Program-made: the position numbers and the translations under genes
Shown: piece by piece, positions 34,395-43,002 of the stretch
Position numbering within the stretch: the stretch's first letter is position 1
Layout of the letters: every line of letters starts with the position of its first letter
Notes under the pieces: model-generated
Seen by the model: the letters and a program-made list of their open reading frames with translations, nothing else
Told to the model about the DNA's origin: nothing
Database searches by the model: none
Assembly (NCBI GenBank): GCA_902776985.1
Contig: CACYSD010000002.1
Coordinates: 62,001 to 126,000 of the forward strand
Direction of reading: 5' to 3'
DNA: 64,000 nucleotides
Source of the DNA: UBA3839 sp902776985
GTDB lineage: Bacteria; Bacteroidota; Bacteroidia; Bacteroidales; Bacteroidaceae

Positions 34395-35114
34395 TTATTG
34401 AGTTTTTAAGTTCATCAGATGCACAGCTACGAGAGCAGCGGTTTCGGTTCTCAAGCGGCTCTTTCCGAGCGAGACAGGAACGAAACCAGCCTGCATAGCC
34501 TGCTTCACTTCGTCGATGCTGAAGTCGCCCTCCGGACCAATCATCACCACACAGTCATGTCCTGCTTGCAGCACATCCTTCAGCTCCAGCTTAGCCTGAA
34601 GGTCTTCCTGCTCGTAGCAATGGCAAATATATTTATCACCATGGAAAGGCTGGCGGATAAAATCCTTGAAAGGAGTCATGGCGTTGAGCTGTGGCCTGTA
34701 CGCCTTGCGGCTCTGCTTCACCGCAGAGATGATGATTTTGTCGATTCGCGGCAACTTCACCTCGGTTCGCTCAGAGAACTGGCAACGCAGGAACGTCAGT
34801 TCGTCAAACCCTATCTCCGTAGCCTTCTCTGCCAGCCACTCTATTCTGTCCATGTTCTTGGTAGGAGCCATAGCCAGGTGGAGGTGCGGATTCCACTGGC
34901 GCTGCTGAGGCAGAGCCTCGGTTATGGAGTAGCAGCAATGGCGCTTGTCCGCCGCATCTATCACAGCACGGTAGAATGTACCCTCGCCGTCCATCAGCAT
35001 GATTTCGTCGCCCTCCGTCAGGCGCAAGACACGCAAAGCATGTGCCGCTTCCTCCTCCGGCAACTCATTCACATTGGCTGCGCCAGGAACATAGAAATAG
35101 CGAACTTCTTTCAT
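34395..35114 (-). CDS. rsmE: 16S rRNA m3U1498 methyltransferase
   Basis: SPOUT methyltransferase modifying U1498 of 16S rRNA. The 239-residue protein has an N-terminal PUA-like part (EEAAHALRVLRLTEGDEI) and the knotted domain with KATEIGFDELTFLRCQFSE, IGPEGDFSIDE and the C-terminal SLGKSRLRTETAALVAVH, all diagnostic. The 3' end (NLKTQ and stop) is written by an AACTTAAAAACTCAA repeat also seen in other spacers. Overlaps tsaD by 4 nt. Confidence 0.96.
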   Translation of the reverse strand: MKEVRYFYVPGAANVNELPEEEAAHALRVLRLTEGDEIMLMDGEGTFYRAVIDAADKRHCCYSITEALPQQRQWNPHLHLAMAPTKNMDRIEWLAEKATEIGFDELTFLRCQFSERTEVKLPRIDKIIISAVKQSRKAYRPQLNAMTPFKDFIRQPFHGDKYICHCYEQEDLQAKLELKDVLQAGHDCVVMIGPEGDFSIDEVKQAMQAGFVPVSLGKSRLRTETAALVAVHLMNLKTQ

Positions 35115-36133
35115 GCCAGTAGTCTTGCAAAAGCAGGTGCATCGATATCACAGTACTGCTTGTCGAGATACTTGAAATAAGCAGCCACGCCAATCATCGC
35201 CGCATTGTCGGTAGTATAGCTGAATTTAGGGATGAACACTTCCCAGCGATACCTGCGGGCATAGTCATGGAAGGCGTTGCGCAATCCGTTGTTGGCAGAC
35301 ACGCCACCTGCCACAGCCACCTGGTTGATGCCGGTGTCGCGGGCAGCCTTCAGAAGTTTCTTCATAAGGATGTCCACAATCGTCTTCTCGAGCGAAGCGG
35401 CGAGGTCCTCCTTGTGGTGCTCCACGAAGTCAGGATCATCCTTCTGCCAGTCACGCAGGGAATAGAGGAACGAAGTCTTCAATCCAGAGAAACTATAGTC
35501 ATAGCCCTTGATATTAGGTTTGGCAAACGAGAAAGCGAAAGGATTGCCCTGACGCGCCAGCTTGTCGATAATAGGTCCACCTGGGTAGCCCAGTCCCATC
35601 ACCTTAGCGCACTTGTCAATCGCCTCACCTGCGGCATCGTCAATGGTCTGTCCCAGAATCTCCATGTCGTTGTAGGCATTCACCTTCACTATCTGGGAAT
35701 TTCCGCCACTCACGAGCAGGCACAGGAACGGGAACTGGGGAATGTGCGCCTCCACACCGTCCTCGCGGATGAAATGGGCAAGGATATGTCCGTGCAGGTG
35801 ATTTACATCCACCAGAGGGATTCCAAGCGAAAGAGCCATGCCCTTCGCAAACGACACACCCACGAGCAGGCTGCCGAGCAGACCCGGTCCGCGGGTAAAT
35901 CCTATGCACGACAACTGATCCCTGCCTATGCCGGCACGTTTCAATGCCTGATCCACCACCGGCACTATATTCTGCTGGTGAGCACGGCTGGCGAGTTCTG
36001 GCACCACGCCGCCATACGCTTCATGCACAGCCTGGCTTGCCGTCACATTCGACAGCAGCACATCGCCGCGCATCACCGCCGCCGACGTATCGTCGCACGA
36101 CGATTCTATTGCTAGTACATATGGAGCTTCCAC
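35111..36133 (-). CDS. tsaD: tRNA t6A threonylcarbamoyltransferase subunit TsaD
   Basis: Transfers threonylcarbamoyl to A37 of ANN-decoding tRNAs, with TsaB and TsaE. The 340-residue ASKHA-fold protein has AIESSCDDTSAAV at the N-terminus, the metal-binding HLHGHILAHF, the phosphate loop CLLVSGGNSQIV and the C-terminal VAVAGGVSANNGLR and TDNAAMIGVAAY. The start is GTG at 36131-36133; no in-frame ATG is close by. Overlaps rsmE by 4 nt. Partners are not in the window. Confidence 0.97.
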   Translation of the reverse strand: MEAPYVLAIESSCDDTSAAVMRGDVLLSNVTASQAVHEAYGGVVPELASRAHQQNIVPVVDQALKRAGIGRDQLSCIGFTRGPGLLGSLLVGVSFAKGMALSLGIPLVDVNHLHGHILAHFIREDGVEAHIPQFPFLCLLVSGGNSQIVKVNAYNDMEILGQTIDDAAGEAIDKCAKVMGLGYPGGPIIDKLARQGNPFAFSFAKPNIKGYDYSFSGLKTSFLYSLRDWQKDDPDFVEHHKEDLAASLEKTIVDILMKKLLKAARDTGINQVAVAGGVSANNGLRNAFHDYARRYRWEVFIPKFSYTTDNAAMIGVAAYFKYLDKQYCDIDAPAFARLLA

Positions 36134-36177
36134 ACTTTAAGTTCTTAAGATTTTGAGTTTTTGAGTTTATTTTTTTG

Positions 36178-36267
36178 TCAAGAATTAGAGAATTTTATTT
36201 TTTTTGAATTCTCCGGAACAATTTTCGCAAAGCGAAAAGAATAATTCTCTAATTCTCAAAATCTTGA
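36178..36267. repeat. Long hairpin element upstream of tsaD
   Basis: AGAATTAGAGAATT (36181-36194) and AATTCTCTAATTCT (36243-36256) are perfect 14-bp inverted repeats, with TCAAGA/TCTTGA outside and an inner hairpin TTTTCGC-AAA-GCGAAAA. It is flanked by GAGTTTTT-type repeats on both sides (36150-36168; 36281-36290). Confidence 0.75.
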
Positions 36268-36315
36268 TATAATAATTTGTTTTTGAGTTCTTAAGGTATA
36301 ATGTTTTCAACTTTA

Positions 36316-36366
36316 GTAGCTTCGGGCAAAGCTCCGAAGAATTATTCATTCTTCATTCTTCACTTA
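36316..36366 (-). repeat. GAAGAAT direct repeat plus hairpin, copy C
   Basis: Minus strand: AGTGAAGAATGAAGAATGAAT, then the hairpin CTTCGG-AGCTTTGC-CCGAAG. Same layout as copies A and B. Together with the long hairpin it fills most of the 245-nt space between map and tsaD, where no gene is seen. Confidence 0.65.
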
Positions 36367-36378
36367 GAAGGGGTCTTC

Positions 36379-37245
36379 TTAATACGTCAGTACTTCTACT
36401 CCCTTTTCCGTCATCAGCAGGGTGTGTTCCCACTGAGCGCTGGGCAGTTCGTCCTCAGTCACCACAGTCCAGCCGTCGTCCTCATCCACAAACACACGCC
36501 AGTCGCCCATGTTTATCATCGGTTCGATAGTGAACACCATTCCCGGTACGAGCAACATGCCACTACCCCTCTTGCCGTAGTGCACGATGTCGGGGTCTTC
36601 GTGAAACTCATTCCCCACTCCGTGTCCGCACAGGTCGCGCACCACGGTGAATCCGTTCTTGTGGGCATGCTTGGCTATCTCATAGCCTATATCACCCACG
36701 AAGCAGTAGGGATGGCACGCCTCTATGCCTATGTTTAGGCACTCCTTAGCCACGTCCACCAGTTTCTGTTTCTGCGGCGTAGTCTTGCCGATTACGAACA
36801 TACGTGAGGCGTCGGCATAATATCCATCGAGGATTGTAGTCACGTCCACATTGATGATGTCACCCTCGCAGAGTATCTCATCCTCGCTAGGAATGCCGTG
36901 ACACACCACCTCGTCAATGCTCGTGCACACGCTCTTCGGAAATCCTTCGTAGTTCAGGGGAGCGGGGATCCCTCCATGCTCCACCGTGAAGTTATGGACA
37001 AGCGTGTTGATTTCCTCGGTCGACATACCCTCTCTGATGTTTTCCGCCACGTAGTCCAGTACTCTGGTATTGAGCACGCCAGCCTTGCGGATGCCCTCTA
37101 TCTGTTCAGGAGTCTTGATGAGTTCACGTCGTGGCACTTTCTTTCCACGGTTCTCCCACCCCATGATTATCTTGTCCATCTCCGTGAGGGGCTGTCCGCT
37201 GATAGCATGCCATACTTTTTTACTCTTATTCTTTCCTATCATCAT
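36379..37245 (-). CDS. map: Methionine aminopeptidase, type I
   Basis: Removes the initiator methionine from nascent proteins; cytoplasmic dinuclear metalloenzyme. 288 residues. The catalytic pita-bread fold is marked by VCHGIPSEDEIL, the metal ligands in GDIINVDVTTILDGYYADAS, DLCGHGVGNEFHEDP and FTIEPMI. An extra 40 or so residues precede the conserved IKTPEQIEGIRKAG; this basic extension resembles the ribosome-binding extensions of other bacterial forms, but I cannot assign it. Monocistronic by appearance. Confidence 0.96.
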   Translation of the reverse strand: MMIGKNKSKKVWHAISGQPLTEMDKIIMGWENRGKKVPRRELIKTPEQIEGIRKAGVLNTRVLDYVAENIREGMSTEEINTLVHNFTVEHGGIPAPLNYEGFPKSVCTSIDEVVCHGIPSEDEILCEGDIINVDVTTILDGYYADASRMFVIGKTTPQKQKLVDVAKECLNIGIEACHPYCFVGDIGYEIAKHAHKNGFTVVRDLCGHGVGNEFHEDPDIVHYGKRGSGMLLVPGMVFTIEPMINMGDWRVFVDEDDGWTVVTEDELPSAQWEHTLLMTEKGVEVLTY

Positions 37246-37275
37246 GAATAATGTTATTGAAATTCAATCAACTTG

Positions 37276-37283
37276 CAAAGTTA
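37276..37283 (-). promoter_or_regulatory. -7 element upstream of map
   Basis: TAACTTTG on the minus strand, 30 nt upstream of the start; no -33 TTTG at the usual spacing. Confidence 0.5.
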
Positions 37284-37500
37284 CTCTTTTATTTTGGAAA
37301 AACTAATAATCATGTGGTAAAATTATTTAATGAAAGTAAACCAGCCTATTTCAGCACAAGACAAAAAACACTAAGTATTCAACATAAATCACCGCTATGG
37401 TTTTGAAAAATCACAACGTTCAAAAAACATAGAGATTTGATATTTGCTATCGGGTTGATGTTTTTTTTAGTAAAAAGGATATTATGACCGAAAAAAAGAG

Positions 37501-37508
37501 TAAATTTG
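37501..37508 (+). promoter_or_regulatory. -7 element upstream of the 37540 lipoprotein gene
   Basis: TAAATTTG fits TAnnTTTG and lies 31 nt before the ATG. The -33 region is AT-rich without a clear TTTG. Confidence 0.5.
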
Positions 37509-37539
37509 CAGATTATAACTAATAATAAAGCATAGACAT

Positions 37540-38127
37540 ATGAAAATCGAAAGAATCTCACTTGCACTAACGATGATTATAACTATTGTGGCGTGTGGTA
37601 ACAACAAGCAGGAAAACACTAAGGAAACTGAAGCATGGGAAGCTCCAGAAGAAATACACTCCGAACTGATGAGTTTGGAAAAACGCTCGCACACGGAAAC
37701 AGTGATTGTAAAAGGCGAGAAATATACTTACGCATTCACATTCGAGCCATCTGACTCTCTCCCTGTCATCGTGAACGCAGAAGGACAGAAATATCGAGAC
37801 AATACTGCAACACTGACCATCAAGCATAATGGTGAGACTTTTTTCCATCAGGTATTCACGAAGAAGACTTTTGCGGATTTCAGCGATTATCTGAGTTTCG
37901 AAAACTCTGCTCTAATAGGTTTCAACTATAACTACAACAAAGCTGACAATCACGACGGTCTGTACTTTATAGCAACAATCGGTGATCCAGACCCTGCCCT
38001 TGAATTGGTGTCTCCAGTGGAGATAACGATTCTGCCAGGAAACAAGTTCTCACTCCAGCCAGCTGAAGACGTGGAAACAGAACCACTGGAGCCAGGATTG
38101 CGTTTAGAACCGGAGCAGTTTGAGTAA
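37540..38127 (+). CDS. Small lipoprotein of unknown function
   Basis: A 195-residue predicted lipoprotein: signal sequence ISLALTMIITIVACG with Cys at residue 19, an acidic linker rich in Glu/Lys (residues 20-50), then a beta-rich domain (TVIVKGEKYTYAFTF, ATLTIKHNGETFFHQVF). The C-terminus is Glu/Pro rich. The layout resembles DUF4738-type Bacteroidetes lipoproteins, but this was not checked. It stands alone between the divergent map gene and clpC. Confidence 0.75.
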   Translation: MKIERISLALTMIITIVACGNNKQENTKETEAWEAPEEIHSELMSLEKRSHTETVIVKGEKYTYAFTFEPSDSLPVIVNAEGQKYRDNTATLTIKHNGETFFHQVFTKKTFADFSDYLSFENSALIGFNYNYNKADNHDGLYFIATIGDPDPALELVSPVEITILPGNKFSLQPAEDVETEPLEPGLRLEPEQFE

Positions 38128-38246
38128 AAATTAACCGCTACCTGACCTATCCCTTCATGTAGAGGAACAGATGCCTTATACGAGAGATATTTTTTTAGGT
38201 ATTTCAATAAAAAGTGCAGTGATAAATGTGATGAGTGACTGCAAAA

Positions 38247-38300
38247 CTGACAAAATGGCGCAAGAAAAAGGAATTTCCCCTTAATGGCATATTATTTGAA
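38247..38300 (+). promoter_or_regulatory. Candidate stress-promoter region of clpC
   Basis: CTGACAAAATGGC (38247-38259) and, 25 nt on, TGGCATATTATTTGAA (38285-38300), which contains the near-palindrome TATTATTTGAATAATA. TGGCA-N6-TTGA resembles, imperfectly, a sigma-54 -24/-12 site. No TAnnTTTG box is seen in this spacer. Assignment as a heat-shock type promoter is inference from the gene it precedes. Confidence 0.35.
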
Positions 38301-38336
38301 TAATATAAAACTTAAATAACTTAAGAACATACTCCA

Positions 38337-40859
38337 TTGACTGAAAACTATTCTGAATTACTGAAACAAGTGTTGCAATACAGCAAAGAAGAGGCAACAC
38401 GACTTGGGAACGACTATATTGGTCCTGAGCACCTGTTACTGGGCATCATTAGAGATGGCGACAACAGAGCTATCGATGCACTGCAAAGAGGAAGCAATCT
38501 GGACGTTATGACTATTAAGTCACAACTGGAGAAAAGAATCAGAAGAAACGAGCAACTGACGTTTGGTGCTAATGATATCTCACTGAACGACACTTCTAAC
38601 TCAGTACTGAGACTGAGTATCCTCGAATCAAGGCTGATGCGGGCACAGTCGGTGGGGGTTGAACACTTATTATTGGCTATTATGAAACACAAAGATAACC
38701 TACCTGCACACATTCTGGAAGACTCTGACGCAAGCTATGACAGTCTGTTCAAATTCCTGTCAAAGCCTGCCACTTCGCCACGTGGTGATGTGGACTTCGA
38801 CGACGAGGAGGAAGACACTCCGCCTGTGGACAAGGGCTGCCAGGGACAGGGCAGCGGCAACACCGCCACCGCCACTGGCACCACTCATGATAAGAGTACC
38901 GACACTCCTGCCATTGACTCCTTCGGCTACGACCTCACCAAGGCTGCACGCAACAACCAGTTGGATCCAGTGGTGGGAAGGGACAAGGAAATAGAGCGAC
39001 TCATACAAATCCTAAGCCGCAGGAAGAAGAACAATCCCGTGCTTATCGGTGACCCGGGTGTAGGAAAGAGTGCGATTGTAGAAGGACTGGCGCGCAGAAT
39101 CAACGAACACAGGGTGCCGAGGATGCTTCGCGACAAACGTCTGGTCACTCTCGACATGAGTAGTGTGGTGGCTGGAACGAAGTACCGCGGTCAGTTTGAG
39201 GAGAGAATGAAGACCATCATCTCCGAACTCAAGAACAACAAAGACATAATCATCTTCATTGATGAGATACATACCCTCGTAGGTGCTGGCAACCAGGCTG
39301 GACAGATGGACGCAGCCAACATGATGAAGCCAGCACTTGCCCGAGGTGAGCTGCAATGCATCGGTGCCACAACGCTCGACGAATACCGCAACAGCATAGA
39401 AAAGGACGGTGCGCTGGAACGCCGATTCCAGAAGATTGTGGTGCAGCCAACTACAGAGGAAGAGACGCTCGAAATTCTCCACAACATCAAGGAGCGCTAC
39501 GAAGAACACCACAACGTGACCTATACCGACGAAGCCCTGAAGTCGTGTGTGACTCTGACCAGCCGCTACGTAACTGACCGCAGCTTCCCCGACAAAGCCA
39601 TCGACGTGATGGACGAAGTAGGTGCGCGTGTGCACCTTGGCGACACCAATGTGCCCAAGGTCATAGAAGAGCTGGAAGCTGAGATAGCTACTGCCAACGC
39701 TCACAAGGACATGGCTGTGAAAAGCCAGAACTTCGAACTGGCTGCCAATTTCCGCGACCAGGTGAAGCAGTTGCAGACTGAACTCAACATCAAAAAGCAG
39801 GAATGGCAGGCAAGCATCACCGAAAACCGCGAGACGGTGGATTGCAGTCAGGTGGAAGAGACTGTCGCCATGATGACTGGTATTCCCGTGCAGCGTATGG
39901 CTTCGGCAGACGGCATCCGCCTGAAAGGAATGCGTGAGGAGTTGAAATCCAAGATAATCGCACAGGACGACGCCATTGACAAACTGGTTTCATCCATCCA
40001 GCGCTCACGTGTAGGTCTGAACGACCCTAACCGCCCGATCGGCACATTCATGTTCCTCGGTCCTACGGGTGTGGGTAAGACATTCCTTGCCAAGCAACTG
40101 GCTGAACACATGTTCGGCACAGTCGACGCCATCATCCGCATCGACATGTCGGAATACATGGAGAAATTCACCGTGAGCCGACTGGTGGGAGCGCCTCCAG
40201 GATATGTGGGTTACGAAGAGGGTGGACTGCTGACCGAGAAAGTGCGTCGCAAGCCCTACTCCATCGTTCTGCTCGACGAGATAGAGAAGGCTCACCCTGA
40301 TGTTTTCAACATACTGCTGCAGGTGATGGACGAAGGACGACTGACCGACACCGGTGGCAGAACGGTGGATTTCCGCAACACGGTAATCATCATGACATCC
40401 AACGCCGGAACACGCCAGCTGAAGGAATTCGGACGCGGCATCGGTTTTGCAGCCATGCAGGGCGTGGGCGAGAAGGAGATGTCGCGCAGCGTGATTCGCA
40501 AGGCTCTGGAAAAACAGTTCAGCCCGGAATTCCTGAACCGCATCGACGACATCATCACCTTCGACCAGCTGGATCTCAATGCCATACTCAAAATTATAGA
40601 ACTGGAGCTTAAGCCTCTCTATAGTCGCATCGAAGCATTGGGTTATAAGCTGCAGATCAGCGATGAAGCCAAGGAGTTTATTGCCAACCAGGGCTACGAC
40701 AAGCAGTTTGGTGCAAGACCGCTTCGACGTGCCATCCAGACTCATCTGGAGGACGGCATCTCCGAACTCATCGTTGAGGAAAAGGTTCACGAAGGATGCA
40801 CCATAACCGCAAAGATGGGCGGCGACGATGCTAAAAAAGTGATTTTGGAAGTATCATGA
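38337..40859 (+). CDS. clpC: ATP-dependent Clp protease ATP-binding subunit ClpC
   Basis: Hexameric AAA+ unfoldase that feeds ClpP. 840 residues: N-terminal Clp_N repeats (about 1-145), an acidic/Thr-rich linker (155-190), D1 with Walker A GDPGVGKSAIVEG and Walker B IIFIDEIHTLVGAG, a short middle domain with a UVR-like stretch (about 440-480, NFELAANFRDQVKQLQ) and D2 with GPTGVGKTFLAKQLAE and VLLDEIEKAHPDVF. The short middle domain points to ClpC rather than ClpB. The only plausible start is TTG (TTG ACT GAA AAC), giving the conserved TENYSELLKQVLQYSKEEA. Overlaps mltG by 4 nt. Confidence 0.95.
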   Translation: MTENYSELLKQVLQYSKEEATRLGNDYIGPEHLLLGIIRDGDNRAIDALQRGSNLDVMTIKSQLEKRIRRNEQLTFGANDISLNDTSNSVLRLSILESRLMRAQSVGVEHLLLAIMKHKDNLPAHILEDSDASYDSLFKFLSKPATSPRGDVDFDDEEEDTPPVDKGCQGQGSGNTATATGTTHDKSTDTPAIDSFGYDLTKAARNNQLDPVVGRDKEIERLIQILSRRKKNNPVLIGDPGVGKSAIVEGLARRINEHRVPRMLRDKRLVTLDMSSVVAGTKYRGQFEERMKTIISELKNNKDIIIFIDEIHTLVGAGNQAGQMDAANMMKPALARGELQCIGATTLDEYRNSIEKDGALERRFQKIVVQPTTEEETLEILHNIKERYEEHHNVTYTDEALKSCVTLTSRYVTDRSFPDKAIDVMDEVGARVHLGDTNVPKVIEELEAEIATANAHKDMAVKSQNFELAANFRDQVKQLQTELNIKKQEWQASITENRETVDCSQVEETVAMMTGIPVQRMASADGIRLKGMREELKSKIIAQDDAIDKLVSSIQRSRVGLNDPNRPIGTFMFLGPTGVGKTFLAKQLAEHMFGTVDAIIRIDMSEYMEKFTVSRLVGAPPGYVGYEEGGLLTEKVRRKPYSIVLLDEIEKAHPDVFNILLQVMDEGRLTDTGGRTVDFRNTVIIMTSNAGTRQLKEFGRGIGFAAMQGVGEKEMSRSVIRKALEKQFSPEFLNRIDDIITFDQLDLNAILKIIELELKPLYSRIEALGYKLQISDEAKEFIANQGYDKQFGARPLRRAIQTHLEDGISELIVEEKVHEGCTITAKMGGDDAKKVILEVS

Positions 40860-41887
40860 AGAAGACCGCACGACGTTATATGATAATAATCTCTGCAATT
40901 GTCATTCTGGTAGTAATAGCATTCATTGCTGCCAAAATGACAATTGGCAGTATTATGCACAACGAGCAGCCGGTATTCATATACATAGACCATGACGACG
41001 ACATCGACTCTGTCTGTGCCAAGATAGAAGATGCAGGCCAGCCATCGACCATGACAGGTTTCAAACTGCTTGCAAAGCTGACAAAATACCAAAGCAACAT
41101 TCGTACGGGACGCTATGTGATAGACCCGGGAATGACCATGCTGCAGTTGGTGAGAAGACTCAGAAACCATGAGCAATGTCCTGTGCAGCTCGTAGTGCCT
41201 TCTGTGCACACTACCGATAAGCTCGCAGAACGGCTCTGTCAGTCGCTCATGATTGACTCCGCTGCCATCAGCAAGGTCATGCACAACCCCACCCTGCAGC
41301 ACCAATGGGGCTACAACGACACTACACTTATGGCAATGATTATCCCCAACACCTACGAAGTGTGGTGGGACATCTCAGCTAATCAACTTATAGAACGGCT
41401 GCACAAGGAATCGGAGAATTTCTGGGACAAAACACGCAAAAGCAAGGCAGCCAAGCTGGGACTGAAACCTACCGAAGTAGTAACCCTTGCTAGCATCGTG
41501 GACTCCGAGACTGCCTACACTCCAGAGAAGCCAACCATTGCAGGACTCTACCTCAACCGCCTGATGAAGGGAATGCCTCTGCAGAGCGACCCGACAATTC
41601 TCTTTGCAATCGGAGACTTCACCCGCCAGCGTGTGTTGTCGGAAGACCTGCAAGTGGAATCGCCATACAACACCTATAAATATGCAGGACTGCCACCAGG
41701 ACCTATCCGGATGGCTTCCATCTCTGCTATCGACGCTGTGCTGAATCCTCTCAAGAGCGACTATATATATATGTGTGCCAAAGAGGACTTCTCAGGCAGC
41801 CACAATTTCGCAGTAACCTACAGCGAACACATGGCAAACGCACGCCGCTACCAGCAGGCACTTAACCAGAGAGGAATAAGGAAATGA
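40856..41887 (+). CDS. mltG: Endolytic murein transglycosylase MltG (YceG-like)
   Basis: Inner-membrane lytic transglycosylase that cuts nascent peptidoglycan strands and ends their growth. 343 residues: one N-terminal helix (MIIISAIVILVVIAFIAA), a LysM-like part (about 40-110) and the YceG domain with LASIVDSETAYTPEKPTIAG (conserved acidic active-site region), LYLNRLMKGMPLQSDPT and SPYNTYKYAGLPPGPI. Overlaps both neighbours by 4 nt (ATGA), so clpC-mltG-glycosyltransferase form a coupled unit. Confidence 0.95.
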   Translation: MKKTARRYMIIISAIVILVVIAFIAAKMTIGSIMHNEQPVFIYIDHDDDIDSVCAKIEDAGQPSTMTGFKLLAKLTKYQSNIRTGRYVIDPGMTMLQLVRRLRNHEQCPVQLVVPSVHTTDKLAERLCQSLMIDSAAISKVMHNPTLQHQWGYNDTTLMAMIIPNTYEVWWDISANQLIERLHKESENFWDKTRKSKAAKLGLKPTEVVTLASIVDSETAYTPEKPTIAGLYLNRLMKGMPLQSDPTILFAIGDFTRQRVLSEDLQVESPYNTYKYAGLPPGPIRMASISAIDAVLNPLKSDYIYMCAKEDFSGSHNFAVTYSEHMANARRYQQALNQRGIRK

Positions 41888-43002
41888 AGATACTATTGCT
41901 TGGTGAATACAGCAACGTACACTGGACTTTGGCTGAAGGACTGCGCAAGCTAGGGCATGAAGTCTGTGTCGTAAGCGATGGTGACCGATGGAAGGGATAC
42001 AAGAGAGACGTTGACCTCAGCCGAAAGTCGTTCTCCTTGGTTGACACAATGAAGTATATGGCAAAGGTACACCGCCTTATGCCGAAGCTTCGCAACTACG
42101 ACGTGGTGCAGATCATCAATCCCATATTCCTTGACCTGAGAGCAAGCAGGAACCTGCCTTTCTACAAATCCCTGCGCCGACACAACAAGAGAATGTTCAT
42201 GTGTGCATTCGGAATGGATTACTACTGGGTGAAGACCTGTCTCGACTGCAAGACATTCCGCTACTCCGACTTCAACCTGGGAAGCAGGCTGAGAACAGAG
42301 GAACCGTTTAACCGGCAATTTATAAAAGACTGGATGGGCGATGAGAAGAAACCGCTCAACGAATATATTGCCCAGGACTGCGACGGCATCATCACCGGAC
42401 TGTACGAATACGACGCCTGTTACCGACCTGTATTCCCGGACAAGACTCATTATATTCCCTTCCCCATTGACATGACGGGAGTGAATCGAGTGGCTGAATA
42501 CCATGAAGGCGACAAGGTTCGCATCTTTATAGGGATACAGAAGAACAAGTCGGAATACAAAGGCACAGACATCATGCTCCGTGCCGCAGAAAAGGTACAA
42601 AGGAAATACGCAGACATGGTGGAACTGGTGAAAGTGGAATCAGTTCCTTTTGAAGAGTATCAAGACACCATGAATTCCTGCCACATCATGCTCGACCAGC
42701 TCTACGGCTACTCTCCGGCAATGAATGCATTGCTGGCCATGTCGAAGGGAATGGTGGTAGTAGGTGGTGGCGAGGAAGAAACCTACGACATATTAGAAGA
42801 AAAGGAACTGCGTCCGATTATAAACGTAGTTCCTGAAGAAGAAGATGTCTACAACAAACTGGAGCAGCTCATCCTCAATCCGTCAATCATCCCCGTGCTC
42901 TCACAGCAAAGCATAGACTTCATACGCCGACATCACGACTATGTGAAAGTAGCAGAGGAATATGTGAAGGTCTTTACTTCTTTACCAACTTCAAAGAAGT
43001 GA
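41884..43002 (+). CDS. Glycosyltransferase (GT4-like)
   Basis: A 372-residue cytoplasmic protein with a two-Rossmann-fold look. The N-terminus LLLGEYSNVHWTLAEGLRKLGHEV is typical of GT-B enzymes binding the acceptor, and VRIFIGIQKNKSEYKGTDIML followed by MLDQLYGYSPAMNALLAMSKG in the C-terminal half fits the donor-binding part of family 4. Donor and acceptor are unknown. The last 29 nt overlap the convergent lipoprotein gene. Confidence 0.82.
   Translation: MKILLLGEYSNVHWTLAEGLRKLGHEVCVVSDGDRWKGYKRDVDLSRKSFSLVDTMKYMAKVHRLMPKLRNYDVVQIINPIFLDLRASRNLPFYKSLRRHNKRMFMCAFGMDYYWVKTCLDCKTFRYSDFNLGSRLRTEEPFNRQFIKDWMGDEKKPLNEYIAQDCDGIITGLYEYDACYRPVFPDKTHYIPFPIDMTGVNRVAEYHEGDKVRIFIGIQKNKSEYKGTDIMLRAAEKVQRKYADMVELVKVESVPFEEYQDTMNSCHIMLDQLYGYSPAMNALLAMSKGMVVVGGGEEETYDILEEKELRPIINVVPEEEDVYNKLEQLILNPSIIPVLSQQSIDFIRRHHDYVKVAEEYVKVFTSLPTSKK

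Noticed and set aside
36301..36738. 145-codon plus-strand frame over the map gene end
   Set aside because: Antisense to map and starting inside the AT-rich repeat module.
38285..38300. Firm sigma-54 promoter call
   Set aside because: The -12 part reads TTGA instead of TTGC and no enhancer-binding site or activator gene is seen.
39012..40790. Long minus-strand frames (39012-39704 and 40005-40790)
   Set aside because: Antisense to clpC; biased codon use of the real gene leaves the opposite frame open.
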